A DNA stretch of 64,000 bases from Pleodorina starrii (GCA_030267565.1 BRXU01000021.1:2016501-2080500); one strand, 5' to 3'. Counted from the stretch's first letter, positions 11,701 through 23,769 are shown. A program made the numbers and translations. Notes: a model not told the origin generated them from the sequence alone.

Positions 11701-14700
11701 GCCGGCGGGGAGGAGCCGGGAACATCCGCACCTGTGTATGTGCGGCGGCGTTGCGCATACAAGCAATTTAAATACGTCTATCGACCATACAGCAGATCAA
11801 TCGTACGCACGCACCCTGCATGGAGCGTAGCCACTTACAGGCATATCTGCTCGACCTTTTCCTTTCTACATACCTATCCTTGCTTGCTGGACTGGGTTCT
11901 TTGCCACTCCAGAGTTAATGTAAGAGAGATCCGCGCGCGCTTTGATTATTTCGTTCCCGTTTGCATTTGCAGGGATGAACGGAAAAAGAGACCAGACAGA
12001 TAGGGATCGCTGCGACGCAGCCCGCACGCGAGCACGGCGCCGCTGATGACGCACGCACGCACGGCGACAATCACCATCATGCACACGCGCACGCGCGCGC
12101 CAGCAGCAGCAGCCACCATCGATGCATGCACTGTATCGATATAGACTCACTTATTGCCTGCCAGGCGTAGGTCGCCAGGTTGCACATGCCCGGGCCGGAC
12201 GCGCCCCGTCGGATGCGAATGTAGCCGTTCTCGCCCCACCAGGCACCCCAGGAGTTGCGGATGAGCCAGAAGGGCAGGCCGGTGTCCTTGTCAACACCCG
12301 CACCCACGACGAGCACCGCGTGGTTGACAATGCCGCCGCAGTCGGTGGAAGTGAACACGCCGCCGCCGTATCTCATAAAGTTGTCGTCGACGGTAATCCC
12401 CACGAGGATGGGACCGACGTTCAGCGCCTGCAGGCATGCAGGGCGGGTAGGTGCGCATTCATGGCTGGGTGCATGAGTACGTATGACAGAGTGGGTAAAT
12501 GGCGTATGTACACGTGTACATATGAGCCTGCTTGCAAGCAAGCAACGAGCACGCAAACGATGGGACGTTTGATCGCTGGCTGGCAAAAGCTTACTTGGGA
12601 GTACGTACATACGTAGCTGCAAATGAGAAACGATACGCCGATATATAGATTGTCCAATGAAGTACGTAAGTAAAAAGTGACCTGCTGTAATAGCCGACCC
12701 CTGCCTTCGACGGATCTACCGTCAATTTAATCCATTCATCGCATCCCAGTACTGCGCACGCAACTAACATCCATCCGATCATGCATCGTTGATCAGTGCT
12801 GCATCGCTGATAAGTACGCAAACACCTTCACGACGCATTCTCATCACATGCATGCGATGCATGTACACATGCGCGATCTCTCCCGGATGGAGCAGTAAGC
12901 CACCGACCCCACAGGCAGGTGCGTGGCTGGCTGACTGGCTGGATGGATGGCTACACGCACGCACGCACACGCACCTGGAGCATTCCGTTCTCATCGTTCG
13001 AGGTCAATGCGCGGTATGACTGGAGGAAGGAGGAACGAGCCGCTAGGCCGGCGAGGCACTGGTCGCGCACCCCAGACGGCACTACGTAGGGGTAGGCGCC
13101 GCTAGAGGCGACTCCCTTGGACTTGATGTAATCGAGTGCAGCCGGCGGCCAGCCGCCACTGCAACCCCAGTTGTCCGTGTTGCAGTCCACGAGCTCCTTC
13201 TCGGACAGGGACACCACCTCACTGGTGCTCTGGTAGTGAGCGGCCTCGGTCACGGCCACGGAGGCGAAGGCCTGCGGCGGGCGCGCGGCGGGGAAGGCCA
13301 CGTGAGAGAGGTTCGTCCATGCATGTCGGATTATTGTCGGTGGCACGTACGTGCGTGCGGCAGTGTGCACGTCCGTACATTTTTAAGTCGGGCACTTACA
13401 TACCGAGTTATCCGGCAGGCGGTTACGAGCGTGGCCGTTTGTAAACTGATATACGAGTGAAATGGATGGAGGGTAGATTGCGTGCGGTGGGCTCAAATCA
13501 ATGACCGACTTACCCAGCAGCTTCCGCACTGCCCCTGATCCTTGATGGTGGGTAGGATGGTGGACCAATCGGGGGACAAGGACGCATCCCCCGGGTCCGT
13601 GGCCTGCAGGGACCGGAGCTTGATGCGGCGGCCGCCCTCTGATGTCGTCAACTCGCGGCGGCTGCCATTATTGGTCTGCGGGACGCTGCCGCCCCCATCA
13701 CCATCCGCCGCCGACTGCAACAGCAGGGACCGCCGCCCGCCGTTTGCGGGAAGCCGCAGCCCGAGGACCTTGCGCATCTCGTCGGCAGTGGCGTCCATAA
13801 ACTTGTTGACGGCCGCCTGGTAGGCACGCACGGAAACAATCACGTGCAGGCAGGGCGGGGTATTGACGGACGGACGGTTGACATACAGCAGTAGCCGCCT
13901 CGCTCTCACTATGTATACATGGGCTATGGGTACTACGTACTTCCAGCTGTGCCTACAGCCCGAATGCACGCGATCACTTCCAGTCTGGCTGCTGCTGTGG
14001 CCATTAGCAGCAGGTGTACAGGCCCGTAGGTATACGTACACAGCTGGATGCATGGGCCGATCGAGGTAAGTACGTACGGCGGTGCGTGGAAGCATCTGAA
14101 CTTAATTGACCATCGAGCGACAGGAACTAACGAACGCAATGAAGCACGTACATACGATAGATACACTGCTGGTAGATGTCTGTGCGACTGCGTGAGACAC
14201 GAAGGTAGCTTGGGCATCTATATATTGCCCGCGGTTGCTCACCGCGTAGGAGAGGTTCCTGCTGTTAATCATGGCCACCTTTTGTAAGCCCGCCGTGAAG
14301 AGGGCCAGACGAGCCGGGTCGACGGTCTGCGGGCCGGGCGGGACGGGCGGCGGTGCGCGGGGTCTATGTATGCGGGTAAAAGCTCGCGGCGGGTGATAAG
14401 CGCATCGGCGGGCAGCGAGCGCATCGCATGCATAGATAGATGAAGACAAGTACATGCCTGCAGGCAGCACGCAGCAGTTCGTCGTGCGTTTACACAAGCA
14501 GGCAGCACACATTCACCTTCAAGCTGATGACATACGTACGATGGACACGCACGAGTAGACGGCGGCAGCGTCTTTTGTTCTATGTGGCGTGCTCCTGTGC
14601 CTATTTACCTTTGTATCAGGTTGTTAAGCGACAAGACCCAGCAGGGCAACTAATAACATCACGCACCCGTATCACCGACGCATCCCGGCTGATATAATCA

Positions 14701-15700
14701 TTATGTATGGGCACAAACCTTATGTATGAGCACATAACCGCAGCCACGCACGCACCTTTGGTGGGATTGACACCTTTTTGAAGCTGACCAGAAACCGCTG
14801 GTAGGCCGTTGTGGAGTTCTGGGTGACCTTCGGGCGAGGAGGGAGGGAGGGAGGGATAAGTCCAGCAGCATATATATATTCAGCTATGCAGCGGATCAAG
14901 CTGCTGCGCGAACCAAAATATAGCGAAAGCAAACGGCGTTCCACGTGCGTGAGTGCCTGGACAGACGGCAGTACATACGTAGCAGCAGGTAGCTGCATGT
15001 GTATGTCGTACACATGCGCCGCCGGTGCACACACGTCGGATATACAAGCAGTATTTGACATGCCGTACTCGCTCTCAATCGGCGTGTTTCTGCCTATTGG
15101 TCACATAGGAAATGACCAAAGGCGTCGGAGGGCCGCCGGCGCCAACCAACGCAAGCAAGCCACCTCTACCTCTACGTACGTCCGCACCTACATGCGTACC
15201 CCCTCTCATACATTACTCACCATGCTCTGCAGGGAGCTGACCATCAGGCTGCTCTGCGCCTTCAGGGATGCCACCACCGTGGCGGGAGCCGCGGAGACCT
15301 TGAACGGCGGCTTGAAGACAGGTCCTGCGGGGGGGCAAGGCAGACGGCAACGTACGGATGGACAGCGGTGGAGACGGCGGCGACAATAGATTTGCGAGGC
15401 GTGCAGGCAGCAGGGTTCAAGATAGAGGCATTGACCGCAGGCTTCAGCAGGGTGTGGGAGGTTCACCATAGCATAGCATGGCTGGGCATGAACGCAGTGG
15501 GAGGCGAGCGGAGAGGGCAGGAGGCAGGGAAGCAAACGGCGTCATCACAGGGTTCCGAATCGGCACCTACCCGCTGCTGATGCTGTTGCCGCCAAGCCCG
15601 CGAGCAGTGTAGTCATCAGGAGGGTGGAAGTCAGGAGCAGACCCATCAGCCTCAAGAAGTCACCAGCTGCTGCTGCTGACGTGGCGGAGCCTCGTGCCAT
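8748..15700 (-). CDS. Secreted papain-family protease with two LysM domains (short form)
   Basis: Exons: 15700-15571, 15324-15221, 14827-14756, 14326-14243, 13816-13514, 13271-12975, 12427-12151, 11731-11519, 10991-10725, 10056-9868, 9335-9108 and 8812-8748; all join in phase to give 742 aa ending in TAG. Residues 1-43 are a signal peptide from the first in-frame ATG. Residues 44-210 resemble an I29 prodomain (VNKFMDATADEM). The papain domain has oxyanion Gln224, catalytic Cys230 in QCGSCW, His366 in NHAVLVVG and Asn388 in RNSWG, so it should be active. Then follow LysM 1 (423-493), a two-exon module with CP..G and C..DGS motifs like jacalin/VMO-I beta-prism lectins (494-645), LysM 2 (646-721) and a 21-residue tail. 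LysM binds N-acetylglucosamine-type glycans in known families. Compared with its inverted partner it lacks the WSC, FTP and apple-like exons. Confidence 0.85.
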
Positions 15701-15921
15701 CCTCAGTCTGTTGGCGATGTTAGCGGTGGCTGTCAACAAGCAAACAAGCAGCGACGGAGCAGCGAGCAGCACGCGAGCCACTCAAGCACCCGAACGCATG
15801 CACGGCCCCTAGATTGATCGCGTTGGTATCCTTGAGTATTTTGAGTGCACGCATGCAAGCGCAGAAGGTAGAGGTTTATTTTGGGGTCCTTGGGCTGCTC
15901 GCCTTGAATTTATTGTGTGGA

Positions 15922-16355
15922 CCGGCGGGCGGGAACGGGAACGGGCATCGATAAGAACGACAACCCGTTGCCCGTGCAGCTACTCGGCAAATTAAATAAT
16001 TAATCGGCAAGTCGCATGTTGTTGCTGACTAGGCTGACTAGGCTGCTGAATATGCTGAATAAAGACGGTATTCGTTTGAGGCGATCCGGCCTTACTTCTT
16101 GCTTGGTCAAACTTAGCGGAGTTCCTAACCATATGCCGCACGCGGCCCTACGCGGCGGGCGGGAACGGGAACGGGCATCGATAAGAACGGCAACCCGTTG
16201 CCCGTGCAGCTACTCGGCAAGTCGCATGTTGCTCATGTTGTTGCTGACTAGGCTGACTAGGCTGACTAGGCTGAATATGCTGAATAAAGACGATATTCGT
16301 TTGAGGCGATCCGGCCTTACTTGTTGGTCAAGCTTATTAGCGGAGATTCTAACCA
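15922..16355. repeat. Two 230-bp direct repeats at the inner end of the left arm
   Basis: A unit that begins with CGGCGGGCGGGAACGGGAAC occurs at 15924 and again at about 16152, each followed by the same CTGACTAGG repeats and AATAAAGACG stretch. The right arm has the matching pair, inverted, between about 23155 and 23580. They lie upstream of both protease genes, so they are part of the presumed promoter region and may also have mediated the duplication. Confidence 0.8.
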
Positions 16356-16883
16356 TATGCCGCACGTTCGATCAATAACAAAAGTAAATAGCGTCTAGGT
16401 AATAGCGTCTAGCAACACGGCGAACTGCGGAAATAAAATTTAAAATGGTAAGTCGGCGAAAGGTGAGGCCCAAGTGCGCAATCTGCCCTACCGGGCAATC
16501 CCTACCCTACCGGGCGCAGCAGATTGCTGCTGCGCTCTGTTAACCCTTACATTCTGCAGGCTGATAACAGCGTTCTGTGACTGCCTGGCTCCGTAGTAGT
16601 AGTAGTTGTCGTTGTTGTGCTCTCCTTTTTTTCGCTTTTCGCTTTTCGTTTCGGCAAAACTCATCGCAAATTGCATTCTGTATTGCAAGAGATGTACGCA
16701 TGTTCAGGCAATTTTGTATTGCAAGAGATGTACGCATGTTCAGGCATTTTTAATTTTGTGCACGTTTCCGCGTGATCGCGGCCGAAGTCGCATCAACGTC
16801 TCCGCGCGTGAAATTAAGTTTGCATTAAGCCAGCCCGAACATGGATGCCGTACGCGCTCTAGGCGGCTTTAGGCAACGCGAAA

Positions 16884-17429
16884 ATGGCCGAGGACGCGGC
16901 GGCAGGTAATATCGATACTAGGGTCAGGCGGTACGCGGCTAGCAGGCTTGACGTCGAGGCGTTGATGGACACCCTCAGGGGTCGCGTCCACGACGACTGG
17001 GGTAGCGATAGGTTAGCCGTGGACCCGCGCGCTTTCGTTACAGACGCCAGAAAGCCCGGTGTTAAGATGTGTCGCCATAAGCATTGGATGGGGCTGCCGA
17101 AGCAATTTGAGGGTTATATCCCCCCGGCACACCATCGTTCCTTACTTCGTTTTCGGTTGTGCGTTTCCGATTTGGCGGTTAACAGTGAAAGCAGTCGGTC
17201 TAGAGAGCTTCGTGTATGCAAAGCGTGTCGTTCTGATGGCGCTATCGAGGACGAGAAGCATTTTCTGTGGGAGTGTCCTGCTCTTGTGTCGGTGCGGCAG
17301 AAGATTTGGGACCTAGGTGTACCCACTACTGCGAGTGTTCACGATGTCATGCAAGTTGATGACCAGCGTGGTCTTGCGAAAGCTATATACGAGATGTTTG
17401 CTTTGCGGCGTGAGCGTATCGCTTCCTAA
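16884..17429 (+). pseudogene. LINE reverse-transcriptase C-terminal fragment
   Basis: An open frame of 181 residues ends in a zinc-knuckle region, CKACRSDGAIEDEKHFLWEC, spaced as C-x2-C then H-x4-C. The same layout, with matching flanks (RFRL upstream, ECP downstream), closes the complete LINE at 40-46 kb, so this is the tail of a related but different LINE family. Reverse-transcriptase motifs are absent; the element is 5'-truncated, as is usual for LINEs. The first ATG is probably accidental. The 3' region continues to about 17640. Confidence 0.65.
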
Positions 17430-17625
17430 GAGTTTGTTTGTGTGCGAACACACCAAGTCTACTTCATTCACTGCATCACAATCGTTTCGAATCAGTCTTT
17501 GTCTTTTTGGTTTTCTTTATCTTTTTTTTGCGCGACTGAGGCGGTTCATGAGCCTCCGGGTTCGTTTGAGCCGTACGAGCTCATTGAAGCTTGTAACATC
17601 CATCCATCCGAAAATGGCCTCTGAG

Positions 17626-17900
17626 AGTACTCGCCAATATAGTCAAAATTGTTCATACTAATAGCCTGGGCATAGTCCTTTAAGAACGCGGCCTTCGCTA
17701 TGAACGCTGGAGGAGGGCAACCATGGTTGCCCTTCGGGCCAACTAAGGTCATGACATTTACAATCTGCCAAACTAAAGTCTTTGTATGCATTACTTACTA
17801 CTATAATATAAAAGGCAACACGACAACCTCAAAAGTACGGGTAGCCAAGGCATGCTTGTATGGCATGCTAGGGCGGTGGTACCTTGAGGGCACGACGTCT
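17626..17900 (+). repeat. Left copy of a direct repeat flanking the spacer block
   Basis: From 17626 (CTCGCCAATA) to about 17865 this matches 22570-22775 in the same orientation, with scattered differences. The next stretch, TGCTAGGGCGG, has its match at about 23081. The two copies lie about 4.7 kb apart and enclose the satellite and the gag-like frame. They could be decayed long terminal repeats or simply a dispersed repeat. Confidence 0.55.
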
Positions 17901-17924
17901 GCACTAATGAATAAGGCAGTATTT

Positions 17925-18110
17925 GGGCTGGGCTGGGAAAAGCTGGGCCGGGCCGGGGCTGGGCAGGGCGGAGCTGGGCATGGCTAGGCGAGGCACGGCG
18001 GGGCGGGGCCGGGCCGGGGCCGGAGCTGGGCAGGGCTGGGCGAGGCACAGAGGGGGAGGGCCGGGGACGGCGGGGCGAGGCGGGACAGAGCGGGGCCGGG
18101 TGGGGGTTCA
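17925..18110. repeat. G-rich low-complexity tract
   Basis: About 180 bp on the plus strand consist almost entirely of variations on GGGCTGGGC and GGGGCGGGGCC. There is no stable reading frame worth annotating. Runs of three to four G are frequent, so quadruplex formation is possible. Confidence 0.7.
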
Positions 18111-18361
18111 TCCGGCCATTTGTAGGCGGGAGCCTGTGAACGGTTTTGAAACGCTAGTACGTAACCTGAGAGCTATCTGTAAAGCAAAGGAAGAGGGTAA
18201 GCTTGCAAGCAACGGCACGTTAGATACACAAACTCGGTTTGTAGCGAGAACGAGATGCGCCGCCACTGGGACTGCACGACAAAGGCGCAGAAAGATGTCG
18301 TGTTGGCAGTAGGAATGGCAACGAAGCCGACTGGGCTGGGCGTTGTGGAGGGGGTTGGCAG

Positions 18362-19840
18362 AGCGGGGCCGGGCGCATTCGACAACACACACCCGTCGAT
18401 CCGTTCCGTACTGTACTACATGCGCGCCGCACGAGGGGCCGCGCGGCCTGGAAACAGAAACGTGTCAGCGGGCAATGCGGCACCGTCGAAACTGAAAGTG
18501 GCACGCAGCCGGGCGCGTTTAACAACACACGCCCGTCGATCCGTTCCGTACTGTACTACATGCGCGCCGCACGAGGGGCCGCGCGGCCTGGAAACAGAAA
18601 CGTGTCAGCGGGCAATGCGGCACCGTCCAACCCGGAAGTGGCACGCAGCCGGGCGCGTTTAACAACACACGCCCGTCGATCCGTTCCGTACTGTACTACA
18701 TGTGCGCCGCGCGAGGGGCCGCGCGGCCTGGAAACAGAAACGTGTCAGCGGGCAATGCGGCACCGTCGAAACCGATAGTGGCACGCAGCCGGGCGCATTT
18801 GACAACACACGCCCGTCGATCCGTTCCGTACTGTACTACATGCGCGCCGCGCGAGGGGCCGCGCGGCCTGGAAACAGAAACGTGTCGGCGGGCAATGCGG
18901 CACCGTCCAACCCGGAAGTGGCACGCAGCCGGGCGCATTTAACAACGCACGACCGTCGATCCGTTCCGTGCTGTACTACATGCGCGCCGCACGAGGGGCC
19001 GCGCGGTCTGGAAACAGAAACGTGTCGGCGGGCAATGCAGCACCGTCGAAACTGAAAGTGGCACGCAGCCGGGCGCATTTTAACAACACACGACCGTCGA
19101 TCCGTACTGTACTGTACTACACGTGCGCCGCACGAGGGGCCGCGCGGCCTGGAAACAGAAACGTGTCAGCGGGCAATGCGGCACCGTCGAAACTGAAAGT
19201 GGCACGCAGCCGGGCGCATTTAACAACACACGACCGTCGATCCGTTCCGTACTGTACTACATGCGCGCCGCACGAGGGGCCGCGCGGCCTGGAAACAGAA
19301 ACGTGTCAGCGGGCAATGCGGCACCGTCGAAACCGATAGTGGCACGCAGCCGGGCGCATTTAACAACACACGACCGTCGATCCGTACTGTACTGTACTAC
19401 ATGTGCGCCGCACGAGGGGCCGCGCGGCCTGGAAACAGAAACGTGTCGGCGGGCAATGCGGCACCGTCGAAACTGAAAGTGGCACGCAGCCGGGCGCATT
19501 TAACAACACACGCCCGTCGATCCGTTCCGTACTGTACTACATGTGCGCCGCGCGAGGGGCCGCGCGGCCTGGAAACAGAAACGTGTCAGCGGGCAATGCG
19601 GCACCGTCCAACCCGAAAGTGGCACGCAGCCGGGCGCATTTAACAACACACGACCGTCGATCCGTTCCGTACTGTACTACATGTGCGCCGCGCGAGGGGC
19701 CGCGCGGCCTGGAAACAGAAACGTGTCAGCGGGCAATGTGGCGGCGCCCAAGCCGAAAGTGGCACGCAGCCGGGTGCATTTAACAACACACGCCCGTCGA
19801 TCCCTTTCGTACTGTACTACATGCGCGCCGCACGCGTGCA
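18362..19840. repeat. 140-bp satellite array, about ten copies
   Basis: The block containing GAGGGGCCGCGCGGCCTGGA recurs at intervals of 140 bp (once 141), beginning near 18421, 18561, 18701, 18841, 18981, 19122, 19262, 19402, 19542 and 19682, with partial units at the ends. Copies differ at a few sites, for example AACTGAAAG, ACCGATAG and ACCCGGAAG variants. Because 140 is not a multiple of three, the many open frames here shift from copy to copy and are not genes. Confidence 0.95.
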
Positions 19841-19844
19841 GCAC

Positions 19845-21617
19845 CGCCTGCCACGCCGGGGCCCCGCCCGCCTGGCCCTGCCCGCCGCCGCCGCCCCGGC
19901 CCCCGCTGGGGCCTCTGGGAGCGCCGCCGTAGAGGCCCGCCTCTCCACCGCGGGCACTCGGGGCCTCGCCCCGGTGGCTCCTGCCGCCGCCATTACCGCC
20001 CACGTAGCCGCTGCCGCTACCCCCGCTGCCCTCCCTGCGGGCGGCCTTGAAAACCGTGTTCCGGATGGCCTCCGCCATGAGCGGCGCAAGGGTGGGCCCA
20101 TCATGCTTGGGCTGGGCGCGCAGCAGTGCCCCCGAATGCTTCCAGACCTGCAGTTTTACTGCCTGGGCCGCCAGCTGGGCGGCGTTGCCCCCGATCCCCC
20201 CCGGCGGCGCCTGAAAGTCGCGCAGGGCGGGGAGGCTCTCCAGGTCGCGAGCCGGCAGCCCCTGGCGCCCTGGGCATCGACGTACTGGGCCCCGAACATC
20301 GTGTTGCCCCTCCGCAGCCGGCCGTCCGGGTAGCACTGCCCGGCCAGCCCACGGTCTCAGGCCGCGGACGCTCCAAACGGCCAAGGGTTGCCGCCCAACG
20401 GGGGCGTCCAGCCCGTCGCCGGGTCATAGCCGCCGCTGGGGCCCTGTGCTGCGCCCCACGGCGGCCGTTGCCGCGGCGCGCAGGGCCTCCAGCGTCGGGC
20501 CGCCGCCCGGCCATACGCCCGCTGTCCCTGTGAATGCCGGTGCCGCTGGGGTCCCCCGGCCGCCGGGCATAACTGCCGCCATCCCGGCACGCTCGAGGTC
20601 ACGGTCGCTCTCGGGCAGGTTTCCGGAGGGGTTGCCTGACCAGTCCGCCCTGGTGGCGTACACCGAGGGAGCGTCTACCCGACCTGCCGCCGGGGCCCCA
20701 CCCAGCATGGCCGCCAGCGCTGCTGCCGCCGCGGGGACGGCCCCAATCCACCCGGCGGCCGTGCCAGCCCCCGGCGTGCCTGGTCCCAGCTGCGCCGCGG
20801 GCAGCGGCGGTGGGGGAACAGGGACCGGCCACGGGGCGTTCGACCAGCACTGGGCAATGAGCTGTGCGAGCGGCCCCATGAGGGCCAACGCGTTCCACTC
20901 CCCAGGCGCGCCCGCGGGGACCCCGAGCAGCGAGCGCTGGGCTGCGCCGCCCACGCCGCTCTCAGGTCCTTGTCCGCCCGCCATGGGTTGGCGGTCGAGG
21001 CCCGATAGGTGCTCGCCGCCAGCCCCGCCTCCCGCGCCCTCGTCGGCAAGGCCGGCGGACGGGTCCCTAGCGGCGGTGCCGGCGGCCGCCCGGCGGCGGT
21101 GCCGGCGGGGGCGTGCCCCCAGCACTGGGCCCGCCAGGGTGCGAGCGCCCATTCCCGTGCCGGGGCGCGGCGTCGGCGGGGTCCACGGCGGGTAGCATGG
21201 TGCCGCTCCGAAGTTGTCGCCCGGTTGGTTGCCCTCCCTGCAAGGTAGGCACGAGGGGCGGGTCCCGCCGGTTGCCTTTGGTGGCCTGTCTCGCGCGCGG
21301 CCGGGGCTGGGGTGCCGGTCCCTGCCCCGACCCGAGGCCACCGGTTTGCCCGCCTTGCACGCGCCCCGAGGCCATCGGGTTTCACGACCTGCGTTTGCCC
21401 CGAGACCATCGGGTTCCGCGTTCCGCCCTCGCCCCGAGACCATCGGGTTTCCCGCCCTGTGTTCGCCCCGAAACCATCGGTTTCCATGTTCAGCACTCGC
21501 CCCGAGACCATCGGGTTTCGCGTCCTGCACTCGTCCGCGGTCATCGGGTTTCACGCTCCCTTGAGTCCCTCGGTTATCGCCCTCAGAACTCGCCCTGATA
21601 ACGACGGGTTCCGCCAT
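19845..21617 (-). pseudogene. Gag-like low-complexity open frames (doubtful)
   Basis: On the minus strand a frame is open from 21617 to 20424, and others continue to about 19830 after frame changes. The predicted sequence is rich in Ala, Gly, Pro and Arg, with stretches such as NTMFGAQYVD read only across frame shifts and a Gly-rich end. This resembles gag proteins of algal retrotransposons, but no diagnostic zinc knuckle or protease is visible. GC content is extreme, which opens frames by chance. The 5' third is a minisatellite. Treat it as a possible degraded transposon gene. Confidence 0.3.
21330..21600. repeat. 34-bp minisatellite
   Basis: A unit of 34 bp with the core CCCCGAGACCATCGGGTTTC is repeated about seven times with substitutions, becoming irregular at both ends. 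It encodes repeats of the PDGLG type in one minus-strand frame and of the NPMVSG type in another. It forms the 5' part of the gag-like frame. Confidence 0.85.
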
Positions 21618-21699
21618 GGCTTCCCCCCGAGTCTATCCGCCCCCCCGCCCGCACCCGCCGCCCGTCGTGTGTCCCCGTCCCGGCCCTTCTTTGCGGCAT

Positions 21700-22570
21700 A
21701 CGGCTCGGTGCGGCGGCCTGCGTCCGTAGCCGGAACCGTCAACCGCTCATTCGGGTGGCTATGCAGACGGGGGCAAGCAGCCCTACCACGGCATACAGCA
21801 AGGCGCTCCACCCGACCCAACCCAAACCCCCGTCCAGCCTTATGTACGACAATGAAGCCCCGCCGTCAGCGGTCGGAAGCTTGAAATCCTGGACATGGAG
21901 ATCCTTGTTGAGGGTGTTGACAAACACCGGACCGGCTGCTGAAGTTCAACCCACCTCGCCCTGCCCGGCTACGGGCAATGGCGATGAGAGGAAGCCAGAG
22001 ACGCTGTTACGGTACTGAACAAATATACCTGTTACCTTACCGAGGAGGTTGACGGTGTACGGCCGTGCAGCCACCGGACCAACCCAAACCAACAAGTTCA
22101 CGTGACAGCACTGCAACGGACTGCACACCCGCCCGAGGAAGGGAAAGGGGGTGCTGTTGGACGCTTGGGGCGCGACAGCGCTGCACAACTAGCCCGCACA
22201 CCTGGGGCATCGAGCCGCCGCTATCCGGCTTGCGATGCGCCGGGTTGGGGGCCAGGGGGTTATGCCAGCAGCGGTCGGCACGCGCGGTCGGACACCGCCA
22301 CGCGCGGTCGGACTCAATTGCAGTGGCCCCCTCTCAACTGTGAAATACGTGTAAACTCCAGCTTATGCATGATGGAGGGCGAAGCGTCCGCAGGGGCGTT
22401 TGCGAACCCGTCGCGCTTTTGCAGCACAGTGCCCGGCCTGCTCCTTGCAATAGCCCGTGTAAGCAGATAGAAGAGGACTTTTACCCTGCATGCGTCCGTC
22501 TACATTTGCGTTATTCCCGCGGCAAGCTGCACAGCCATTTCCGCGAAGTCGCTTCAGCAGCTGCTGCAGT
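21700..22570. other. Spacer, no gene recognised
   Basis: This part of the central spacer contains only short, compositionally biased open frames. A short inverted or tandem CACGCGCGGTCGGAC motif occurs twice near 22276-22312. I see no splice-supported exon. Confidence 0.5.
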
Positions 22571-23110
22571 ACTCGCCAATACAGTTAAAATTGTTCATAT
22601 TAATTGCCTGGACATTGTACTTTAAAACTCGTGACCTTCACTATGAACGCTGGACTAAGGTTAGGACACTTACAATCAGCCAAGCTGGAGTATTTATATG
22701 CACTACTTATTATAAGTACATTAGGCAACAAGAAAACATCAAAAATACTGTGACCGTACGGGTGGCCAAGGCATGTGAACGGATTTGACTTGGGAGGTTT
22801 CGCTTCAGGGAATCGGAATTGGCACACGTAGTTGAAGACTTTCATCTCACAGAGTGGGATCCCTGTCCAATGAGGCGAATTCGCCAATGAATTGGTTAGT
22901 GGCCTGGTCTAGATGTTCTATTGAACATTAGACCCACAGAGTCGTGTGATCGCACTATGTAGCTGTTATCCAGCTCCTCTGTAATTAATTAATTGGGAGG
23001 TCTGCTTTACTGCGGCTATTGCTTTTATACTGCTTAATAAGCATGAATAATTTATCCCAAACACGTTTTGGCGTTGAACGTGCTAGGGCGGTAGGACCTT
23101 AAGGGCACAC
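22570..23110 (+). repeat. Right copy of the direct repeat flanking the spacer block
   Basis: The segment 22570-22775 matches 17626-17865, and the GTGCTAGGGCGG stretch at 23080 matches 17866. Between the two matches lies about 300 bp of AT-richer sequence not found after the left copy, with a palindromic TTAATTAATTAA-like run near 22984. This supports a decayed repeat pair rather than a simple recent duplication. Confidence 0.5.
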
Positions 23111-23769
23111 CGTAAGGCCATATTCTGCCCTTAAGGGCGGTTTGACTGCTATAGGGTAGAATCTCTGCTAAGTTCGACCAACAAGTAAGGCCGGATCGCC
23201 TCAAACGAATACCATCTTTATTCAGCATATTCAGCCTAGTCAGCCTAGTCAGCAACTACATGCGACTTGCGGAGTAGCTGCACGGGCAACGGGTTGCCGT
23301 TCTTATCGATGCCCGTTCCCGTTCCCGCCCGCCGCGTAGGGCCGCGTGCGGCATATGGTTAGGAACTCCGCTAAGTTTGACCAGGCAAGAAGTAAGGCCG
23401 GATCGCCTCAAACGAATATCGTCTTTATTCAGCATATTCAACAGCCTAGTCAGCCTAGTCAGCAACAACATGCGACTTACCGATTAATGATTTAATTTGC
23501 CGAGTAGCTGCACGGGCAACGGGTTGTCGTTCTTATCGATGCCCGTTCCCGTTCCCGCCCGCCGGTCCACACAATAAATTCAAGGCGAGCAGCCCAAGGA
23601 CCCCAAAGTAAACCTCTACCTTCTGCGCTTGCATGCGTGCACTCAAAATACTCAAGGATACCAACGCGATCAATCTAGGGGCCGTGCATGCGTTCGGGTG
23701 CTGCTCGCTGCTCCGTCGCTGCTTGTTTGCTTGTTGACAGCCACCGCTAACATCGCCAACAGACTGAGG

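Larger units (their letters stand above)
8395..16355. repeat. Left arm of a large inverted duplication
   Basis: Read on the minus strand, this arm matches 23155-38369 nearly base for base through exons, introns and flanks. The right arm additionally contains the segment from about 24.1 to 31.07 kb, which is absent here, and small insertions such as 33122-33447. The inner ends lie near 16355 and 23155, inside tandem copies of a 230-bp unit. The outer ends lie near 8395 and 38369. Confidence 0.85.

Noticed and set aside
18362..19840. Regular repeats resembling a CRISPR array
   Set aside because: The whole 140-bp unit is repeated with no unique spacers, no cas genes are present, and the DNA is eukaryotic. 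It is a satellite.
16356..23154. Mating-type locus or other sex-determining region
   Set aside because: An inverted repeat with secreted proteases is suggestive, but no known mating-type gene is seen.
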